Below are positions 26,707 through 35,661 of a stretch of 64,000 bases of DNA, piece by piece. Source of the DNA: Vibrio astriarenae (lineage in GTDB: Bacteria > Pseudomonadota > Gammaproteobacteria > Enterobacterales > Vibrionaceae); NCBI RefSeq assembly GCF_010587385.1, contig NZ_CP047475.1, positions 2,542,001 to 2,606,000 of the forward strand, written 5' to 3'. The first letter of the stretch is position 1. Every line of letters begins with the position of its first letter. A program made the position numbers and the translations under genes. Under the pieces are notes generated by a model that was given only the letters and a program-made list of their open reading frames with translations, made no database searches and had not been told where the DNA came from.

Positions 26707-28332
26707 TTAATGGGTATGCTCTAGTGAGCGATTGACAACAACAAGTGGGATAAGCCCCACCACCACGAGCAAAATAGCTGGTAAAGCCGCAAGCTCTAGG
26801 TGTTCATCTGAGGCGAAGTTATACACATACGTCGCCAGTGTTTCAAAGTTAAACGGACGCAGCAGAATCGCTGCATTCAACTCTTTCATCGACTCAATAA
26901 ACACCAATAGCCCAGCAATCAATGCACCGCGGCGAATCAAAGGCAGATGCACACGCCACAGCATAAAATTAGAGTTACAGCCCATGGTGCGTGATGCCAT
27001 ATCTAGAGATGGTGACACTTTATTTAAGCTGCTCTCAACACTACCAATCGCGACCGCCGAAAAGCGCACAACTAGAGCAAAAATAATGGCAAACATTGAG
27101 CCAGAGAAGATTAAGCCGGGTCTGCCCCACTCCATCCACCGCGCAAAGTCATTCACCATATGATCCATCGCGATCACAGGCACTAGAATACCGATGGCCA
27201 GTACAGTACCAGGTACCGCATAGCCCATTGAAGAAAAACGAATGGCCGCCAAATTCGACTTGCTCGCTTTGAGGCGATGATTAAAGTTCACAATGATTGC
27301 AATCGCAGTTGCAATGACTGCTGCCACCACAGAAACATACAAACTGTTGAAGGCATACTGCTTAAATTCCGTTGTCCAACTCTGATCAAAGTAGATATAC
27401 GCATACTTCACAAGTTGCCCGAGAGGAAGAATAAACGCAATCAATACCAAGCCCCAACACCATGCAACCGCAAGCCATTTTTTCCAGCCTCTAAGCTCAT
27501 AGCGAAAGTCTTCATGGCTACTAAATGTGGTTTGAAATAGCTTTTGACGCCTGCGACTGTAGCGCTCTGCACTGAGCAGGACAAGCACAAAGACCAGCAT
27601 TACTGCAGAGATCTTAGCGGCTGCTGACAAGCTTGAGTAGCCAAGCCATGTATCGTAAACAGCGGTAGTAAGAGTACTGACGGAGAAGTAGTTCACCGCG
27701 CCGAAATCACCGATGGTTTCCATGGCGACAAGTGACAAGCCCACCGCAATCGACGGCCTTGCCAACGGCAACGAAATTCGTACAAAGCTTTCCCAAGGAG
27801 AGCACTTCAAAAGGCGAGCAGATTGAAGCAAAGAGACATTCTGCTCCATGAAAGCAGCGCGAGCGAGAAGATAGACGTAAGGATAAAGTACCAGTGATAG
27901 AACCCAAGTCGCACCGCCTAGCGTGCGAATGTCGGGAAACCAATACTCGCCTGGTCCCCACCCAGTGATATCACGCAGGAATATCTGAACGGGGCCGGCA
28001 AAATCAAACCAGTCAGTAAAAATGTAACCAACGATGTATCCAGGCATTGCCAGCGGCAAAACCAGCGCCCACTGCAGCACTTTTTCCCCCGGAACACGAC
28101 ACATCGCCATAAGCCAAGCGGAAGGGATGCCGAAAACCAATGACAAAAACATCACGCCCGCCACCAAAAGCAGCGTATTGGAGATATAGGTTGGCATCAC
28201 CGTAGACATAAGATGACCAAAGATGTCGTCTGTTTCGCTAACGGCGGTATAAAAAATGGCTAAAATAGGCAAAACCAGCAGCAATGCGAGGGCAAAGCTG
28301 CTGGTTTTCCATAAATAATTACTTTGTTTCAT
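26707..28332 (-). CDS. fbpB: Ferric iron ABC transporter permease FbpB
   Basis: This is a fused permease of 541 residues with about twelve membrane helices in two homologous halves, each with its own ATPase-contact loop (SARLLKCSPWESFVRISLPLARP and ASRTMGCNSNFMLWRVHLPLIRR). Both halves fused in one chain is normal for FbpB. I use ATG 28332; the frame opens one codon earlier at a TTG. There is no strong ribosome site before it, which may reduce its translation relative to FbpA. An 86-bp gap with a hairpin and a Fur-like palindrome lies between it and fbpA. Confidence 0.93.
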   Translation of the reverse strand: MKQSNYLWKTSSFALALLLVLPILAIFYTAVSETDDIFGHLMSTVMPTYISNTLLLVAGVMFLSLVFGIPSAWLMAMCRVPGEKVLQWALVLPLAMPGYIVGYIFTDWFDFAGPVQIFLRDITGWGPGEYWFPDIRTLGGATWVLSLVLYPYVYLLARAAFMEQNVSLLQSARLLKCSPWESFVRISLPLARPSIAVGLSLVAMETIGDFGAVNYFSVSTLTTAVYDTWLGYSSLSAAAKISAVMLVFVLVLLSAERYSRRRQKLFQTTFSSHEDFRYELRGWKKWLAVAWCWGLVLIAFILPLGQLVKYAYIYFDQSWTTEFKQYAFNSLYVSVVAAVIATAIAIIVNFNHRLKASKSNLAAIRFSSMGYAVPGTVLAIGILVPVIAMDHMVNDFARWMEWGRPGLIFSGSMFAIIFALVVRFSAVAIGSVESSLNKVSPSLDMASRTMGCNSNFMLWRVHLPLIRRGALIAGLLVFIESMKELNAAILLRPFNFETLATYVYNFASDEHLELAALPAILLVVVGLIPLVVVNRSLEHTH

Positions 28333-28359
28333 CAACTAGTATGAGAATGTGATGCTAGT

Positions 28360-28374
28360 GAGAATGACTCTCAT
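28360..28374. promoter_or_regulatory. Second Fur-like palindrome, between fbpA and fbpB
   Basis: TGAGAATGACTCTCA matches the 7-1-7 Fur core TGATAATNATTATCA at 11 of 14 specified positions. It lies inside the operon, just upstream of fbpB, so it could mark an internal Fur-controlled promoter or be a chance resemblance. Confidence 0.35.
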
Positions 28375-28390
28375 AGACCTTTATAAAATT

Positions 28391-28410
28391 AGGGGTACAG
28401 TTATACCCCT
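28391..28410 (-). terminator. Intercistronic hairpin between fbpA and fbpB
   Basis: AGGGGTA and TACCCCT form a perfect 7-bp stem around a six-base loop, beginning about eight bases after the fbpA stop. It is followed on the minus strand by AATTTTAT. Partial termination or 3'-end protection here would give more binding protein than membrane components, as is common in binding-protein operons. Confidence 0.65.
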
Positions 28411-28418
28411 AGATGACA

Positions 28419-29432
28419 TTAAAGGTCAAACTTCACTTCGTCTAGAAGACGAATTGCCGCTGAATGGTAAGAGGCAATTTCATCCAAAGAGATGCTATCT
28501 GCTTTGAAGTCCCCCCAAGACTCGACGAGCTCAGAACGCTTCACACCTTCTTTCACTGGGTACTCGTAGTTCACTTCTGCGTAAAGCTGTTGTGCTTTAT
28601 CGGCAGTTAGGAACTCCATTAATTTCAGAGCGTTGTCACGGTTAGGAGAGTATTTCGCCATGGCCATACCAGAAACGTTTACATGAGTACCCTCTGTCTC
28701 TTGGTTCGGGAAGTTGATGTATACCGCGTCTGCCCAGGCTTTTTGCTCAGCATCATTAACCATCTTACCTAGGTAGTAGCTGTTGCCCAGAGAGACATCA
28801 CATAGGCCTTCACGGATAGCTTTTACTTGTGCACGGTCATTGCCTTGAGGCTTACGTGCTAGGTTGGCTTTTACGCCCTCAAGCCACGCTTTCGCTTCCG
28901 CTTCACCGTGGTGTGCAATCATCGAAGAAACCAGTGATACATTGTAAGGGTGCTTACCTTGACGAGTACAGATTTTACCTTTGAACTCTGGGTTCGCTAG
29001 GTCTGCATAATTAAATTCTGCGCCAAGTTTACCTACGCGATCGCGTGACGAGTACACGTTACGAGTACGTAGAGTCAGTGCAAACCACTCATTTTCGTTA
29101 TCACGGTATTGTGCAGGAACATTACCTTCAATCACGTCACTTTCAACGACTTGAACTAGACCTCGGTCTGTCAGTTCTGCCAAACGGCTGATGTCAGTCG
29201 TAAGCAGTACGTCTGCTGGGCTGTATTCACCCTCTTGAGCCAGTTTCTCAGCAATACCTTGTTTCGCGAACATAACATTGACTTTGATGCCAGTCTCTTT
29301 CGTAAACTCATTGAACATTGGCTCAACCAAGAATGGTTGGCGGTAAGAGTAAACATTCACCTCACCTGCAGCCATCACTGAAGGTGCGATTGAAGCACAT
29401 GCTAGTGCAGAGAGAGTAAGCAGTTTTTTCAT
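28419..29432 (-). CDS. fbpA: Periplasmic ferric-iron binding protein FbpA (FutA type)
   Basis: This is the iron-binding subunit of the FbpABC importer. The 337 residues start with a Sec signal peptide, MKKLLTLSALACASIAPSVM, with cleavage after AA near residue 22. The N-terminal YSYRQPFLVEPMF holds metal-ligand tyrosines seen in FutA-type proteins, and further tyrosines (NSYYLGKM near residue 217) complete the site. It is the first gene of fbpABC and lies behind a sigma-70 promoter overlapped by a Fur box, so it should be induced by iron limitation. Confidence 0.93.
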   Translation of the reverse strand: MKKLLTLSALACASIAPSVMAAGEVNVYSYRQPFLVEPMFNEFTKETGIKVNVMFAKQGIAEKLAQEGEYSPADVLLTTDISRLAELTDRGLVQVVESDVIEGNVPAQYRDNENEWFALTLRTRNVYSSRDRVGKLGAEFNYADLANPEFKGKICTRQGKHPYNVSLVSSMIAHHGEAEAKAWLEGVKANLARKPQGNDRAQVKAIREGLCDVSLGNSYYLGKMVNDAEQKAWADAVYINFPNQETEGTHVNVSGMAMAKYSPNRDNALKLMEFLTADKAQQLYAEVNYEYPVKEGVKRSELVESWGDFKADSISLDEIASYHSAAIRLLDEVKFDL

Positions 29433-29485
29433 TGTCTGTCGTCCGTTTATTTCATGACGGCGAAAATGCGCCGATTAATTGTTAA

Positions 29486-29536
29486 TGATAATGTTTATCA
29501 GTTTCGTTATTATATTTAGTAAACTTTGTTTTGCAA
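29486..29536 (-). promoter_or_regulatory. fbpA promoter with Fur box
   Basis: On the minus strand, TTGCAA (29531-29536) and a perfect TATAAT (29509-29514) are separated by 16 bases. TGATAATGTTTATCA (29486-29500) lies at and just after the expected start site and matches the Fur 7-1-7 core at 13 of 14 specified positions. Iron-bound Fur would block initiation. Confidence 0.85.
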
Positions 29537-29545
29537 TGATCAAAA

Positions 29546-29578
29546 ACAAAAAAAAGCCCGCCAGTTTATGGCGAGCTT
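29546..29578 (-). terminator. Intrinsic terminator of glnK-amtB
   Basis: On the minus strand, GCTCGCCA and TGGCGGGC form a stem (one mismatch) around a five-base loop (29556-29576), followed by eight T. It lies between the amtB stop and the fbpA promoter. Confidence 0.88.
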
Positions 29579-29600
29579 TAGAAGTTTTAGTTATATCGAG

Positions 29601-30830
29601 TTACTTAACCGTAACAAACTCTGGGTAAGCACCAACACCACAGTCGTGCATGTCCATACCTTCCAACTCTTCTTCTTCCGTTACACGGATACCGATTGTT
29701 GCTTTTAGTACGCCCCATACCGCTAGACTTGCTGCGAATACCCAACCGAAGATAACAACTGCACCTAGAAGCTGAGCACCGAACGTTGCGTCACCGTTAC
29801 TTAATGGAACAACCATCAGGCCAAAGAAACCACACACACCGTGAACAGAGATAGCACCTACTGGATCGTCAATCTTAAGTTTATCTAGACCGATGATACT
29901 GAATACCACTAGCGCACCTGATACCGCACCCACACTTACCGCAGCCAATGGCGATGGAGATAGTGGGTCAGCTGTGATAGCAACAAGACCTGCTAGCGCA
30001 CCGTTAAGAATCATTGTTAGGTCAGCTTTGCCCCAAGTCGTTTTACAAACAAGTAGCGCTGCAATTGCACCTGCTGCCGCTGCTGCATTGGTGTTCAAGA
30101 AGATTTGACCTACTGCTGTCGCGTTCTCGAAATCAGATACCATTAGTTGAGAACCGCCGTTGAAGCCGAACCAACCAAACCACAGGATAAATGTACCCAA
30201 TGTTGCTAGAGGCATGTTTGAACCAGGAATCGGGTAGATTTCACCGTTTTTGCCGTATTTACCTTTACGAGCACCTAGCAGTAGTACGCCAGATAGTGCT
30301 GCTGCTGCACCCGCCATGTGTACAATACCTGAGCCAGCAAAGTCACTGAAGCCTGCCTCTGCTAGGAAACCGCCACCCCAAGTCCAGTAGCCTTCCATTG
30401 GGTAGATAAAGCCTGTTAGTACCACTGCGAAGATGAGGAAAGACCAAAGTTTCATACGTTCAGCTACCGCGCCAGACACCACTGACATTGCTGTAGCAAC
30501 GAATACAACTTGGAAGAAGAAGTCAGACTCTAATGAATGGTCTGCACCTTCACCTTGAGTGCCGATTAGCGCACCAAATGATGGCAACCAACCGCCTTCG
30601 CCATTATCGACATACATAATGTGATAGCCGACCACCAAGTACATAGTACAAGCGATAGCGTAAAGACAAACGTTCTTGGTTAAGATTTCTGTCGTGTTCT
30701 TTGAGCGAACAAGACCGGCCTCAAGCATGGCAAAGCCTGCTGCCATCCACATCACTAACGCACCCGAAATGAGGAAGAAAAAGGTATCTAGTGCGTAACG
30801 TAGTTCAGATACTGTTACTGAAAGTTCCAT
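29601..30830 (-). CDS. amtB: Ammonium channel AmtB
   Basis: AmtB is an inner-membrane channel for ammonia/ammonium used under nitrogen limitation. I place the start at ATG 30830, with GGAG seven bases upstream; the frame is open further upstream into glnK but that part has no conserved character. The 409 residues have about eleven membrane helices. They include the paired pore histidine regions GSGIVHMAGAAAAL and ISVHGVCGFFG and the phenylalanine-rich gate region. It lies 25 bases after glnK; GlnK binds and closes the channel when ammonium rises. Confidence 0.95.
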   Translation of the reverse strand: MELSVTVSELRYALDTFFFLISGALVMWMAAGFAMLEAGLVRSKNTTEILTKNVCLYAIACTMYLVVGYHIMYVDNGEGGWLPSFGALIGTQGEGADHSLESDFFFQVVFVATAMSVVSGAVAERMKLWSFLIFAVVLTGFIYPMEGYWTWGGGFLAEAGFSDFAGSGIVHMAGAAAALSGVLLLGARKGKYGKNGEIYPIPGSNMPLATLGTFILWFGWFGFNGGSQLMVSDFENATAVGQIFLNTNAAAAAGAIAALLVCKTTWGKADLTMILNGALAGLVAITADPLSPSPLAAVSVGAVSGALVVFSIIGLDKLKIDDPVGAISVHGVCGFFGLMVVPLSNGDATFGAQLLGAVVIFGWVFAASLAVWGVLKATIGIRVTEEEELEGMDMHDCGVGAYPEFVTVK

Positions 30831-30855
30831 AATTGTTCTCCAATCCTTTGAATTC

Positions 30856-31260
<405 letters not shown>

Positions 31261-31316
31261 TTAAACCTTTAATTTCAACAACTTATGATGAGAAGTAATT
31301 TGTCACTGACGAACTA

Positions 31317-31338
31317 CGCACCAAAACAGTGCAGTGCA
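31317..31338 (-). promoter_or_regulatory. Possible NtrC site upstream of the sigma-54 promoter
   Basis: The minus strand reads TGCACTGCACTGTTTTGGTGCG. It contains GCAC-N7-GTGC, close to the NtrC pattern GCAC-N8-GTGC, and an adjoining GTGCACTGCAC palindrome. It is 70-80 bases upstream of the -24 box, a fitting enhancer position. The spacing is one base short, so confidence is moderate. Confidence 0.4.
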
Positions 31339-31385
31339 CTCACGAAAATGAAGCAAAGTTTTAACATTTCCCCATTTCAGTGCAT

Positions 31386-31751
31386 CTAACCGACAAACTC
31401 TCGCCATTGAATCAACAGCGACTCAAAATCATCTAAACCACAGACGGCTTCTGTCTCGTCGGAAAAACTCCCTAACTCTTCATCATGCCAGTCACTGCTA
31501 TCATCTTGCACCGTATGTGCTGTGACGGTGACTTCATTGTCATAAACAGATAAGTTATACCCCTGCCCCAATACATTGATCTCGTTGAATGGGTTATTAC
31601 GTGCTTGAGCTAATAGTTCCAAGTGCTTATCAACTCTCGCTATTTGCGTGCCTAATTCGGATTCAACCCATTGAGCCACCGCCTCATGCCCCATGCTGCA
31701 GTAAACTGTGTATGTACCTAATAAGGTGTTCTTTTTAAATTCAAAATCCAT
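31386..31751 (-). CDS. yacL: YacL family protein (UPF0231), function unknown
   Basis: This is a small acidic protein of 121 residues beginning MDFEFKKNTLLGTYTVYCSMGHEAVAQWVE, which is the UPF0231/YacL family pattern. There are no membrane segments or recognisable catalytic motifs. The C-terminal half is Asp/Glu-rich and ends in the aromatic DFESLLIQWREFVG. I start at ATG 31751, seven bases after AAGG; a GTG immediately before it is in frame. In many gammaproteobacteria yacL lies beside acnB; here the glycerate cassette lies between them. The function is not established. Confidence 0.88.
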   Translation of the reverse strand: MDFEFKKNTLLGTYTVYCSMGHEAVAQWVESELGTQIARVDKHLELLAQARNNPFNEINVLGQGYNLSVYDNEVTVTAHTVQDDSSDWHDEELGSFSDETEAVCGLDDFESLLIQWREFVG

Positions 31752-31875
31752 CACTCTACCTTTGTGAGGCTCATCGCCAGCAGAAAAAGTCGCCCATTAT
31801 ACCATTTTCTTGATATTTCCGGGCGACCGGCAGACTATTGTCCTCGGTAGCATGAGAATCTAAATTGGGGTAAAG

Positions 31876-33030
31876 ATGCAGTTAAACGAAATGATTGCCC
31901 GACAAATAGTTGAACGTACGATGAAAATCATCCCTCACTCCATTAATGTGATGGATGATAAAGGGCGTATTATCGGCTCGGGAGATCAGGCTAGGTTGCA
32001 CCAAAAGCACGAGGGGGCTGTTCTCGCTATTACTGAGTCCCGCGTAGTGGAGATCGATGAAGCAACAGCGGATCACCTAAAAGGCGTCAAACCTGGAATC
32101 AATCTTCCAATCCTATATCAAGCACAGGTCATCGGCGTGATTGGTATCTCCGGCAAACCGCAGGATGTGCATCATTTTGGTGAATTGGTAAAAATGACCG
32201 CGGAGCTCATTGTGGAGCAAGCTGCTCTAATGTCGCAGATAGAGTGGAATAAGCGTCACCGTGAAGAGTTAGTATTGCAGTTAATCAAAGGAACGACACT
32301 TAATGAGATGCAACTTGATGCGATTGCGGACAGACTTGATCTGGATCTCGCCCAACCTCGCATTGCTGCCGTTGTAAAAGTCTTGCCCGAAAAAAACAAG
32401 CCCCTATCGCTTGAGCACCTGCAGCAACTCGTACACCTGCTGGAATACCCTGAGCGCGATAATCTAGTGGGCATCTTATCGGTTTCACAAAACGAAGTGG
32501 TGGTGCTCAAACCTATTACTCTGACGGCTGACGGTTGGTCGAAAGAGACTGAGACCAAACGCATCAACCAACTGTTACGCCGAGTGAAAAAAGAGGCTAA
32601 TTTCAAGATCAAGATTGCGTTGGGGGATTACTTTACCGGTTTAAGTGGACTTGCGCGCTCATACGATACGGCTCAATTGACTCTCAACAGCGTCGCCAAC
32701 CGACAAGGAGAGGTATTCTTCTATCAGGACTATCGTTTACCCGTCATCATGAGCAGTCTACTCAACGAACCATGGCGTCGAGAGCAGCTCGAGCAACCCT
32801 ACCTTGCATTGCAAAAGGGAGATAGCAAAGGATTACTCGTTAAGACCCTCAAGATCTATTTTCTACAAAATTGCGATTCAGCTCTCACTTGTGAAAAGCT
32901 GCATATTCACCGTAATACCCTAAGGTATCGACTAGAGAAAATTGAGCAACTAACATCATTAAATATCAACAAGATAGATGACATTATGCAGTTGTATATT
33001 ACGATTAACTTATTTCACTGGGCAAAGTAA
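31876..33030 (+). CDS. cdaR: CdaR-family sugar-diacid/glycerate transcription regulator
   Basis: This is a PucR/CdaR-type activator of 384 residues. It has an N-terminal putative sugar-diacid recognition domain (about 1-135, starting MQLNEMIARQIVERTMKIIPHSINVMDDKGRIIGSG), a central GGDEF-like fold, and a C-terminal helix-turn-helix near 325-375 (CEKLHIHRNTLRYRLEKIEQLT). E. coli CdaR responds to glycerate, galactarate and glucarate. The next two genes are a GntP permease and a glycerate kinase, so glycerate is the likely signal. The ribosome site is GGGGTAAAG. A perfect 16-bp palindrome follows its stop and may be its operator. Confidence 0.88.
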   Translation: MQLNEMIARQIVERTMKIIPHSINVMDDKGRIIGSGDQARLHQKHEGAVLAITESRVVEIDEATADHLKGVKPGINLPILYQAQVIGVIGISGKPQDVHHFGELVKMTAELIVEQAALMSQIEWNKRHREELVLQLIKGTTLNEMQLDAIADRLDLDLAQPRIAAVVKVLPEKNKPLSLEHLQQLVHLLEYPERDNLVGILSVSQNEVVVLKPITLTADGWSKETETKRINQLLRRVKKEANFKIKIALGDYFTGLSGLARSYDTAQLTLNSVANRQGEVFFYQDYRLPVIMSSLLNEPWRREQLEQPYLALQKGDSKGLLVKTLKIYFLQNCDSALTCEKLHIHRNTLRYRLEKIEQLTSLNINKIDDIMQLYITINLFHWAK

Positions 33031-33032
33031 AT

Positions 33033-33048
33033 TTGTGCAAGCGCACAA
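33033..33048. promoter_or_regulatory. Perfect palindrome ahead of the GntP-type permease gene
   Basis: TTGTGC-AAGC-GCACAA lies three bases after the regulator's stop and 108 bases before the permease. It is followed by TAAAACG, not a T-run, so an operator for the CdaR-type regulator is more likely than a terminator. A second small repeat, GCGAA-AAAA-TTCGC, is at 33121-33134. Confidence 0.4.
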
Positions 33049-33155
33049 TAAAACGACCTGTCTGGTGATGAACATTTGTCACTTACGCTAAAGACTCTTT
33101 CGTTCTGTCACTCTATATTTGCGAAAAAATTCGCTTATCCATTTGGAAATAGAAC

Positions 33156-34421
33156 ATGATTGAAGTCTCTACACTCGGTGCTCTATCCGCGCTTGTCGTG
33201 GCGATTGCCCTAATCCTCAAAAAAGTTCCACCAGCGTACGGCATGATTATTGGTGCGCTGGTCGGTGGTATCGTTGGTGGCGTCTCACTGACCGACACTG
33301 TTGGCCTGATGATTGGTGGTGCGCAAGGTATTGTCACTGCAGTCCTACGTATTCTAGCGGCAGGTGTGCTAGCTGGTGTCCTGATTGAGTCTGGTGCAGC
33401 CACTTCGATTGCTGAAACCATTGTCAAAAAAGTCGGTGAGACACGAGCGCTGCTAGCGCTTGCTCTCGCAACAATGATTTTAACCGCTGTGGGCGTTTTT
33501 GTAGATGTCGCAGTCATTACCGTATCTCCGATCGCCTTGGCGATTGCTCGTCGTGCTGACATCTCGAAAACGGCCATCCTTTTAGCGATGGTCGGCGGCG
33601 GTAAAGCGGGTAACGTCATGTCACCTAATCCAAATGCTATCGCCGCCGCAGATGCTTTTGATGTCCCTTTGACCTCTGTTATGGCTGCAGGTGTTGTTCC
33701 TGGCTTATGTGGCATGCTACTGGCTTACTTCATCGCTAAGCGTCTGGTCAATAGAGGAACCAAAGTAGCGGAGTCTGAAGTCGTTGCTGTAGACCATAGT
33801 CGTCTTCCTTCTTTTGGTGCAGCGATTGTTGCCCCACTGGTCGCTATTGCGCTACTCGCTTTGCGTCCAATTGCTGGCGTTAATGTTGATCCTCTCATCG
33901 CATTGCCACTAGGCGGCTTGCTTGGTGCTGTGATCATGGGACGTTTCAGAGATTCTAACCACTTTGCAGTGTCTGGCCTGAACCGTATGGCTCCGGTCGC
34001 AGTGATGCTGCTTGGCACAGGTACACTCGCAGGCATCGTCGCAAACTCAGCGCTGAGAGATGGCTTGATTGACCTACTTACTGCCTCTGGTTTGCCGTCA
34101 TACCTACTTGCACCAATCTCTGGTGCCATGATGGCGCTAGCAACGGCCTCCACGACAGCTGGTACAGCCGTTGCCTCTAGTGTGTTTAGCACCACGATTT
34201 TGGACTTAGGTGTTCCTGCTCTTGCAGGCGCTGCCATGATTCACTCCGGTGCGACTGTTCTTGACCATATGCCACACGGCAGCTTTTTCCACGCAACCGG
34301 TGGTGCCGTTCATATGGATATTCGTGAGCGTCTAAAGCTGATCCCATATGAATCGGCAGTGGGTCTGATGATCGCGTTCGTCTCTGTGATGATGTTTGGT
34401 GTGTTTGGTCTGTTTGTTTAA
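33156..34421 (+). CDS. GntP-family permease, probably for D-glycerate
   Basis: This is an inner-membrane carboxylate:H+ symporter of the gluconate permease family. It has 421 residues and about twelve hydrophobic segments. Family-type stretches are VGVFVDVAVITVSPIALAIARRADISKTAILLAM, GGGKAGNVMSPNPNAIAAA and the C-terminal GATVLDHMPHGSFFHATGG. The substrate is inferred from its neighbours: a CdaR-type regulator before it and glycerate kinase 17 bases after. Gluconate or another hydroxy acid is possible. Confidence 0.85.
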   Translation: MIEVSTLGALSALVVAIALILKKVPPAYGMIIGALVGGIVGGVSLTDTVGLMIGGAQGIVTAVLRILAAGVLAGVLIESGAATSIAETIVKKVGETRALLALALATMILTAVGVFVDVAVITVSPIALAIARRADISKTAILLAMVGGGKAGNVMSPNPNAIAAADAFDVPLTSVMAAGVVPGLCGMLLAYFIAKRLVNRGTKVAESEVVAVDHSRLPSFGAAIVAPLVAIALLALRPIAGVNVDPLIALPLGGLLGAVIMGRFRDSNHFAVSGLNRMAPVAVMLLGTGTLAGIVANSALRDGLIDLLTASGLPSYLLAPISGAMMALATASTTAGTAVASSVFSTTILDLGVPALAGAAMIHSGATVLDHMPHGSFFHATGGAVHMDIRERLKLIPYESAVGLMIAFVSVMMFGVFGLFV

Positions 34422-34438
34422 AGTCTTAAGGTATTGAA

Positions 34439-35572
34439 ATGAAAATTGTAATTGCTCCAGATTCTTATAAAGAAAGCCTAACGGCAATGGGTGTGGCTCA
34501 AGCGATTGAGAACGGCTTTAAGCAAGTGCTTCCAGAGGCTGAATACATCAAACTGCCAATGGCAGATGGCGGCGAGGGAACGGTGCAGTCTCTCGTCGAT
34601 GCAACAGGTGGTTCTATCATTCCTCAGCCAGTGATTGGCCCTCTAGGTCAAATTGTTGAAGGTTTCTATGGTCTTTTAGGCGATGGTAAGACCGCGGTTA
34701 TCGAGATGGCTGCCGCTTCTGGCCTCCACTTAGCTCAGCCTGAACAACGTAACCCTCTTAAAACCACCACTTACGGTACGGGTGAGCTGATTAAAGCGGT
34801 TTTGGATAAAGGTGTTGAGCACATCATTATCGGTATTGGGGGCAGCGCAACCAATGATGGTGGCTTGGGCATGGCGCAAGCACTTGGCATTCGTATGCTC
34901 GATAAAGATGAAAAAGAGCTGGGTTTTGGTGGCGGTGAGCTATCACGCCTACAAAAAATTGACCTTAGCAACCTAGACCCAAGACTTACCCAAGTTCGCC
35001 TTGAAGTGGCTTGTGATGTTGATAATCCACTTTGTGGCCCTAAGGGCGCTTCACATGTGTTTGGCCCACAAAAAGGCGCGACGCCTGAAATGGTTGAAAC
35101 GCTGGATATGAACCTGGCTCACTATGCAGGTATTATGAAAGCCCAGCTTGATAAAGATGTTATCGATATGCCGGGTGCAGGGGCGGCTGGTGGCCTTGGT
35201 GCCGCACTAGTGGGTTTGCTGGGAGCAGAGCTTCGCCCTGGTATCAATATCGTGATGGATGCAGTAAACCTCAGCCAAGTCGTTGCGGATGCTGATCTCG
35301 TGATTACTGGTGAAGGCCGTATTGACAGTCAAACCATTCATGGCAAAACACCGATTGGTGTTGCGCGCACTGCGAAGCAATACGACTTACCTGTGATTGG
35401 TATTGCTGGTTGCCTATCATCAGATTGCGGTGTGGTACACGAACACGGTATTGATTCTGTTTTTGCTGTAGTTAACCGCTCTGTCGACCTACCGACAGCA
35501 CTGACTGAGGCGGCAGAAAACGTTGAGATCACTGCGCGCAATGTGGCTGCAATCTTTAATATGACTCGTTAA
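34439..35572 (+). CDS. Glycerate kinase (GarK/GlxK type I)
   Basis: This kinase phosphorylates D-glycerate, in the class-II type to 2-phosphoglycerate, which enters lower glycolysis. The 377 residues begin MKIVIAPDSYKESLTAMGVAQAIENGF, a signature of the family. Conserved glycine-rich blocks are PMADGGEGTVQSLVDATGG, GIGGSATNDGGLGMAQALG, GAGAAGGLGAAL and TGEGRIDSQTIHGKTPIGVA. AAGG lies eight bases before the ATG. It is the last gene of the cassette, ended by a strong terminator shared with acnB. I cannot separate garK from glxK by sequence alone, so no symbol is given. Confidence 0.93.
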   Translation: MKIVIAPDSYKESLTAMGVAQAIENGFKQVLPEAEYIKLPMADGGEGTVQSLVDATGGSIIPQPVIGPLGQIVEGFYGLLGDGKTAVIEMAAASGLHLAQPEQRNPLKTTTYGTGELIKAVLDKGVEHIIIGIGGSATNDGGLGMAQALGIRMLDKDEKELGFGGGELSRLQKIDLSNLDPRLTQVRLEVACDVDNPLCGPKGASHVFGPQKGATPEMVETLDMNLAHYAGIMKAQLDKDVIDMPGAGAAGGLGAALVGLLGAELRPGINIVMDAVNLSQVVADADLVITGEGRIDSQTIHGKTPIGVARTAKQYDLPVIGIAGCLSSDCGVVHEHGIDSVFAVVNRSVDLPTALTEAAENVEITARNVAAIFNMTR

Positions 35573-35599
35573 CCTAACGCTGAAACACAGATCAAAAAC

Positions 35600-35630
35600 A
35601 AGGCCGCTATCTCTAGCGGCCTTCTCTTTT
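35600..35630. terminator. Bidirectional terminator between glycerate kinase and acnB
   Basis: AAGGCCGCTA and TAGCGGCCTT form a perfect 10-bp stem around TCTC (35600-35623). CTCTTTTTC follows on the plus strand and GTTTTTG on the minus strand, so it can stop both converging genes. Confidence 0.9.
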
Positions 35631-35661
35631 TCAATTACCTGTTCAATACAAGCTCTGCGGA

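Noticed and set aside
33113..34237. Two long open frames on the minus strand (200 and 170 codons) opposite the GntP-type permease
   Set aside because: Ala/Ser/Thr/Pro-rich translations without motifs, fully inside a well-supported gene; they arise from its GC-skewed codons.
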